Shown: positions 59,435-64,000 of the stretch, in pieces
Numbering within the stretch: the stretch's first letter is position 1
Layout: every line of letters begins with the position of its first letter
Assembly (NCBI RefSeq): GCF_040054535.1
Contig: NC_090779.1
Location: 24,172,501 to 24,236,500 of the forward strand
Direction: 5' to 3'
Length of the DNA: 64,000 bases
Source of the DNA: Antennarius striatus
Taxonomy: Eukaryota; Chordata; Actinopteri; Lophiiformes; Antennariidae
Notes under the pieces: generated by a model
What the model saw: the letters and a program-made list of their open reading frames with translations, nothing else
Told to the model about the DNA's origin: nothing
Database searches by the model: none
Program-made: the position numbers and the translations under genes

Positions 59435-60331
59435 AAAGCTACTTACGAATGTCTCTACATACGAAATGTTCTACTTGCGAAACGCCTAAACAAGAAAATA
59501 TTGCCTCTAGTTACTAAAGAAATTTCGAGTTACGAAAGGTAAAAACACAGTATGGGCTGATACTCACAGCTCCTACAGGTTCCTGAACGCAACATTCTTA
59601 TAGCTGCTCTGCCATTGGCTATTACCTAGCATCCTGGCATCCCATTGGCTAAGAGGGACCTCTGTGTGTAGCTAGATAGGTGTCTATGCAGCGTCCTCGT
59701 CATTCGGCCCTCGACCCATGAGGTGTTCTGATAGTTTTACATAAATATATTAACTTTTAGAGTATTCACTACGGATCCCAAGAAAGTGACGGAGAAAAGA
59801 GGAAAAGAAAAGACGAAGAAAAGGGTTTTTTTGTCCGTACAAACAAAGTAAGAGATGATAGAAAAGCCTGAAAAAGGGATGCGTTTGGTTGATCTCACCA
59901 AAGAATATGGCCGTAATGCATCTACAATCACCACGTTATTAAAACAAAAGGAAGTTTAAGGAGTTCAGGAGGAGGACTGGAATTCACTCTGTTGTTCATG
60001 GTGGGGCAAGAGGGCATGAACCAAAGAGGGCAAAAAACAATGAGGACAGCAGTTAAAAGGTAAATGACCGTCATTATTATTCTTTACTCTATTCTTTGTT
60101 TTTTACATTATGCACAACTCTCATTTATTGTGTAATAATATAATTCTAACATGTATTTGTTACATGTTTTGATGCATTTTTATGCTTTATAAAACATTTA
60201 TGTCTGAATTTTGGTGGACTTGGAACGGATTAGGGCATTTGCATGGAAAACGCGTCTCTACTTACGTAATGTTCCACTTAAGAAATTTCTTTCAGAACCA
60301 ATTAATGTCATAAGTAGAGGTACCACTGTCC
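59435..60331 (+). mobile_element. Degenerate pogo/Tigger-like DNA transposon
   Basis: The right end (ATAAGTAGAGGTACCACTG near 60310-60330) and the left end (CTACTTACGAATGTC near 59443) are related inverted repeats of a type common in fish. Inside, codons from about 59854 read EMIEKPEKGMRLVDLTKEYG then RNASTITTLLKQK, resembling the CENP-B/pogo N-terminal helix-turn-helix. An in-frame stop lies just before it, a second follows shortly after it, and no DDE domain is visible, so the element is dead and internally deleted. Confidence 0.55.
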
Positions 60332-60689
60332 TTAATAACCCTTCATAGCTCTTTAAAACTGAGCCCACAGCTAGGATCCTTATGGTTTACTTTCACCACT
60401 TTTTACCATTTTTACCGATAGGATTTATGATTAAAGACAAGAAATTTAGAAACTGACATTCCTCATAATATACACAATTGAACAATCATCGTGATGGAAG
60501 CTCCTCAAATCCTTTCCCAGCAATGTCTCAAACTCACGTTCTGAAGGAGTTTAATCCGGACGCTGAGTAGAAAGGAGCAAGAACTTTTGTTTTCTCCTCT
60601 TAGGAAGCAGCATTGAACTCAACTGTATTCACAGAGGCTCAACTGTTTGGTGCCCAGAAGAGAGCGTTAAAACCGCCAGAGCCCCCCCC

Positions 60690-61180
60690 CCCACTTCCCT
60701 CCAAAGTGGAGCAAACACACAACAATCCCTTCATTCAGCTGTTTGGACCTGCCATCTGAACAGCGGCTTGTCATTAAATTAACATCACAGCGGGCGCACG
60801 CCCTGGCCCTCACTTCCCGGCGCATTGTGATGCACTGAGGAGGAAATGCATTCTTTCAGGGGATACCAGGTCAGAAAGCAGGGGCAGCGTAGCCCCCGTC
60901 CCCTGCAGCCTTGGCGTTGAGGGATGGGAGCAGTCGCCGTGCCACTGTGGTGAAAGGACAACCTTTTAATCCCTGGCAGCCGTGAAGGACAGAGACAGAT
61001 TTACTTTTTGTTTCTGATGTCGTGCCACTTTTTTCTCGTGATCCACGCCAAGGCCTCCGACCACGGGGGTAGCTGCTGCACATGTCACAATGTTAGCCGA
61101 TTCATAGACTCTTAGCGTCTTGAATAAGTTCCTCAACAGTCTATAAAATCCGTTTGGTTGCAGCGTACAACCTGACCGAT
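60690..61180. promoter_or_regulatory. Candidate conserved noncoding block
   Basis: A stretch without simple repeats or transposon traits, with dense binding-site-like words (CAGCTGTTTGG near 60738, CTTGTCATTAAATTAACATC near 60767). No coding frame is supported. The call rests only on composition; conservation was not tested. Confidence 0.2.
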
Positions 61181-62523
61181 GCACCGACGCAGTAAATGAA
61201 CCCCTGCACCAAACACTGTTTCAATAAATACAACAAAAGATGGTTTATTTCTCAGAAGGAAAGGTCCAAGCCCAGATTCCTATGGAGATCAAGGATAGCT
61301 ACTCTCCACTGTTTAAGTGTCCATTCTTTATCATAGCTTTGCCTCCAGATTAAGGGAATGTCACATGAGGACAGCTCCCTCATGTCCTACGTTTACCTCG
61401 GTTTCAGTTCCAAAATACATCACAATAAAAAAAAATAAATAAAAGTCCTCCTCTGAATTTAAAAGCCCATCGCCGAGAGAGTCGGTCGACGTGAATAGCG
61501 GCTTGTGTAAATGTGCTAATGTGGCATTAGTCACAGAGGAGCGACAGGGCCCTGCTTTGGAAGCTGATGACGGTATGTGCTCCAGCCTGTCGGGTCTTAT
61601 CTTGACGCTTGGCACCGTCTTTCATCTCGTTGCCTCAGAGCTTCATCAGACACAAAGACGAGTCTCTCGGGAACGTCTGGGAAGAGTCAGAGCGAGCGAC
61701 GCCTGGCAGCAGGGAGAAAGACGCTGGAGCATGAAAGGATGCCGGGTTTTCATTCCAGAGCTCCTTTTAAGGGGCAGTTTGTGGCTCGGTAGAAGTGTGT
61801 TTGGGTCCGACAGGACGTACAAACATCCAAACGTATAGACAGGTCAGTGGGAGCAGAATAAAGGCGCGTCCGCAAAGGACATCTGGGTTTTTTTCAAGAT
61901 CGACATGATAGAGAAAGTCCATCGAATCTCGCATGAGGGCTGGGTGTGGCCTGCTATCCTGTAACCACACCCACCTGTGATGTAAGGAGGAAGTTCGAGC
62001 ATCAACATCTTTGTGTGTATCGTGATTGGGATACATGAGGCAAAGAGTCCTGTCATCTGCAAAGTAAATTTGCAGCGCTAGCAATGATATTCCAGTGATG
62101 TACAAGTGGTGGATTAATGACCCTAGAAGACTTCATTCATAAATGTTCATAAATATGCTTTTCTTTGCATGTTTCATGGCAAAGGAAGTGTCTTTATCTC
62201 CTTGTTTACACTTAAATTCACTCGGGTACCTTTTATTTTAATGCCTTTTATCAAGGAAGACTCTGATGCTGTTTGTTCGGGGTTTTTATTTTATTATTTT
62301 CCTGCCATCGAACATGAATTCTTTAATGATGACTGAACAGCTGAGTTTGCAGCTACAGACACTGAACTATGTCGCTACTGTTTGTGGAAGAGATTACACT
62401 GGACGCTTTGCAAATGTGTTAGCAAGTTAGCATGAGCGTCGTTGGGCTCCACCTGGATGAACAGCGCCGCTGGGGTTTAAACGGGACATGGGGGGGGGGG
62501 GGTCTGCTGGAGGATGCAGAGCT

Positions 62524-62574
62524 TCATTCACGGATGTAAAGTCGTGTGCACACTACGTCATCTGCCCCGAAAAT
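62524..62574 (-). CDS. Possible terminal exon of an unidentified minus-strand gene
   Basis: On the minus strand a strong polypyrimidine tract and acceptor (TTTTCTGTTTCTTCCAG) is followed by 16 codons, IFGADDVVCTRLYIRE, and TGA. Both other frames would need a different reading; one is stopped by TAG after six codons. The peptide is protein-like but I do not recognise it. If real, its upstream exons are to the right, possibly outside the window; the region up to 64000 shows none I can support. Confidence 0.3.
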   Translation of the reverse strand: MFGADDVVCTRLYIRE

Positions 62575-64000
62575 CTGGAAGAAACAGAAAACACAATTTA
62601 AATCAAACAACACCACAAACACAACTTATTGACAGATTATTGAGCTATGACAAAGTTTTCTATAGCTAAATATGCAATAATGATTTGTCACAAGGTCATG
62701 GTTAAAAATACGCCGACTAATACAAGAGCATAACTGAAATTTCCATCATTTTTTGACTTTATTTCATGCTGACGTCGCTGGAAAAAAATGCCCTGAAAGT
62801 CCTTTTCAGACTAAACCAATTAAGCGGATCATGCAAATCTTATGGAAATGTGCTCCACTTACAGTGTGAACTGCCACAGACAATCAAACCATTGCTTTAT
62901 GATCTCCAGCCCTCCTTTGAGAATAGAACTTAAGCTCTCCGATTGTTTTCTCGCCTGCCTGTCTGGGGGCTTCTGGGAAACAGGCGTGATTCATATTCAG
63001 ACGGGGTTCGCTTTCGGCTTTCCAGTCTCTTGTGCCGAGAAAGAAGGAGGTCATCGGAGTAAAGAGATGACTCATACCTCGTCTTCTCCAGCATTATGGT
63101 AAATAATATGTTTTATTTTGAAATAATTAAACCTGGTGTCCCCGCCCACTGCCGAAGGTATCATCTTCATCTGATTGGGTACTTTTAATTAAATGTTAAG
63201 ACTGCTATTGTTTTGATTTTGTCTGTTTTTAAGTTTACAAGTTAGAATTAAGCTCATTGACTAGTTTTATAAGGTATAACAATGGTTATAAATACACATT
63301 TCTCATGTAGCGAGAAATACAGTTTTAATATAAGGGGAACTTTAACCTTTTGTTTACTTTTTGCAGTAAATATGGAATTTATAGGGACATAAAAGGGTAT
63401 TATATTAAATATATATTGTATTAACTGTTCATTTAAATCATTAATCTTCATTGAAGTGCATTGATTGTCTAAATCTAAATTAAAAATGAGGCATAAAAGC
63501 TGCAGGATGACAAAATCTGGCAACTTTTAAGCCCTTCATCTTAAAAGTGAAGGGTGTAGTTCAGTCACTCCAAAAAATGTCATCGTAGTTTGAGAGAAAT
63601 AGTAGTTACTGAAAGCGTCTTTCAACACCGGCCAGCTGCTGTGGTGAATAATGTGGCCAGTTTTATTCACACTATCGACTGGGACGACTGGGACCAAACT
63701 GGGACCATCAGAGCGATGCTGATGGTGTGATGGAGGCGAGAAGAGCGGCGCCAAAGCGTCGGCTGCTGTCACAGCTCCGGCCAGATCAGTCTCCATCAGT
63801 GCATTAACAGTTCAGCTCCTCTGGGACTGGACCAGAGCGCCACCCGGGTGGCAGACGCCCCAACACAAACTGCTCTTATCACCCTGACCTCTTCGTGTTC
63901 GAGCACCGAGGAGATCCTATGTTAATATCCAAGACTTGAAGGTGTGATTAAAGCTGCACAAACATCCTGTTGTTGCTTTTTTCAGTAGACTTTCCTTATA
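62575..64000. other. Right-edge noncoding or unassigned sequence
   Basis: Contains a low-repeat block at about 62.81-63.1 kb with an octamer ATGCAAAT (62831-62838), then AT-rich DNA to 63.5 kb, then a more GC-rich part. There the minus strand is open for 86 codons (63536-63796) with an unrecognised sequence. No gene can be assigned. Confidence 0.4.

Larger units (their letters stand above)
56971..62523. other. Intergenic DNA downstream of SIN3A
   Basis: About 5.5 kb without a recognisable gene. It contains a (CA)n at 58685-58718, a pogo/Tigger-like fossil at about 59.4-60.3 kb and a low-repeat, possibly conserved block at about 60.7-61.2 kb. A segment at 58336-58610 is open on both strands but matches nothing I know. 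Confidence 0.55.

Noticed and set aside
63536-63796. 86-codon minus-strand frame at the right edge
   Set aside because: Unrecognised, no supporting splice sites or homology; listed only as unassigned sequence.

Overview
The window looks like nuclear DNA of a ray-finned fish, most likely a percomorph teleost; the species cannot be named from the sequence. The reasons are fish-like versions of four vertebrate proteins, multi-exon genes with many 80-300 bp introns and consensus GT-AG boundaries, abundant (CA)n microsatellites, and short dispersed DNA-transposon remnants of types common in teleosts. There are no prokaryotic features, CRISPR arrays or recognisable tRNA/rRNA genes.

Four genes were rebuilt exon by exon. 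From left to right: SNX33 (minus strand; 5' coding exon at 9359-10790, last exon outside the window), SNUPN (plus; coding 13201-17240, 372 aa), PTPN9 (plus; coding 22665-37162, 570 aa) and SIN3A (plus; coding 45933-55117, 1276 aa). All internal exon phases add up and no coding exon is broken. The same neighbours are found together on human 15q24, so this is an old conserved synteny block. IMP3, which I recall between SNUPN and SNX33 in human, is not visible here.

Region by region: 1-9358 is SNX33 intron with microsatellites and a decayed reverse transcriptase fragment. 10.8-12.65 kb is the gap between the divergent SNX33 and SNUPN genes, with a CpG-rich SNUPN promoter. 17.8-22.0 kb is intergenic and ends in an unusual CTAACT-type tandem repeat. 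22.1-22.66 kb is the CpG-rich PTPN9 promoter. PTPN9 intron 1 (6.2 kb) holds an antisense coding-like stretch. 39.3-41.2 kb is AT-rich intergenic DNA. 41.2-44.8 kb is a broad CpG-rich zone with at least two possible SIN3A first exons. SIN3A introns carry MITE-like elements and a 70-bp copy of part of a SIN3A exon. 57-64 kb is intergenic, with a pogo/Tigger-like fossil, candidate conserved noncoding blocks and one possible terminal exon of an unidentified minus-strand gene.

Functionally the genes are housekeeping or signalling neighbours, not a pathway: membrane remodelling (SNX33), snRNP nuclear import (SNUPN), a vesicle-associated tyrosine phosphatase (PTPN9) and a corepressor scaffold (SIN3A). 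I found no convincing new multi-gene system. The best leads are the duplicated SIN3A exon fragment, the antisense stretch in PTPN9 intron 1, the overlapping uORF at the SIN3A start, and UG repeats next to 5' splice sites.
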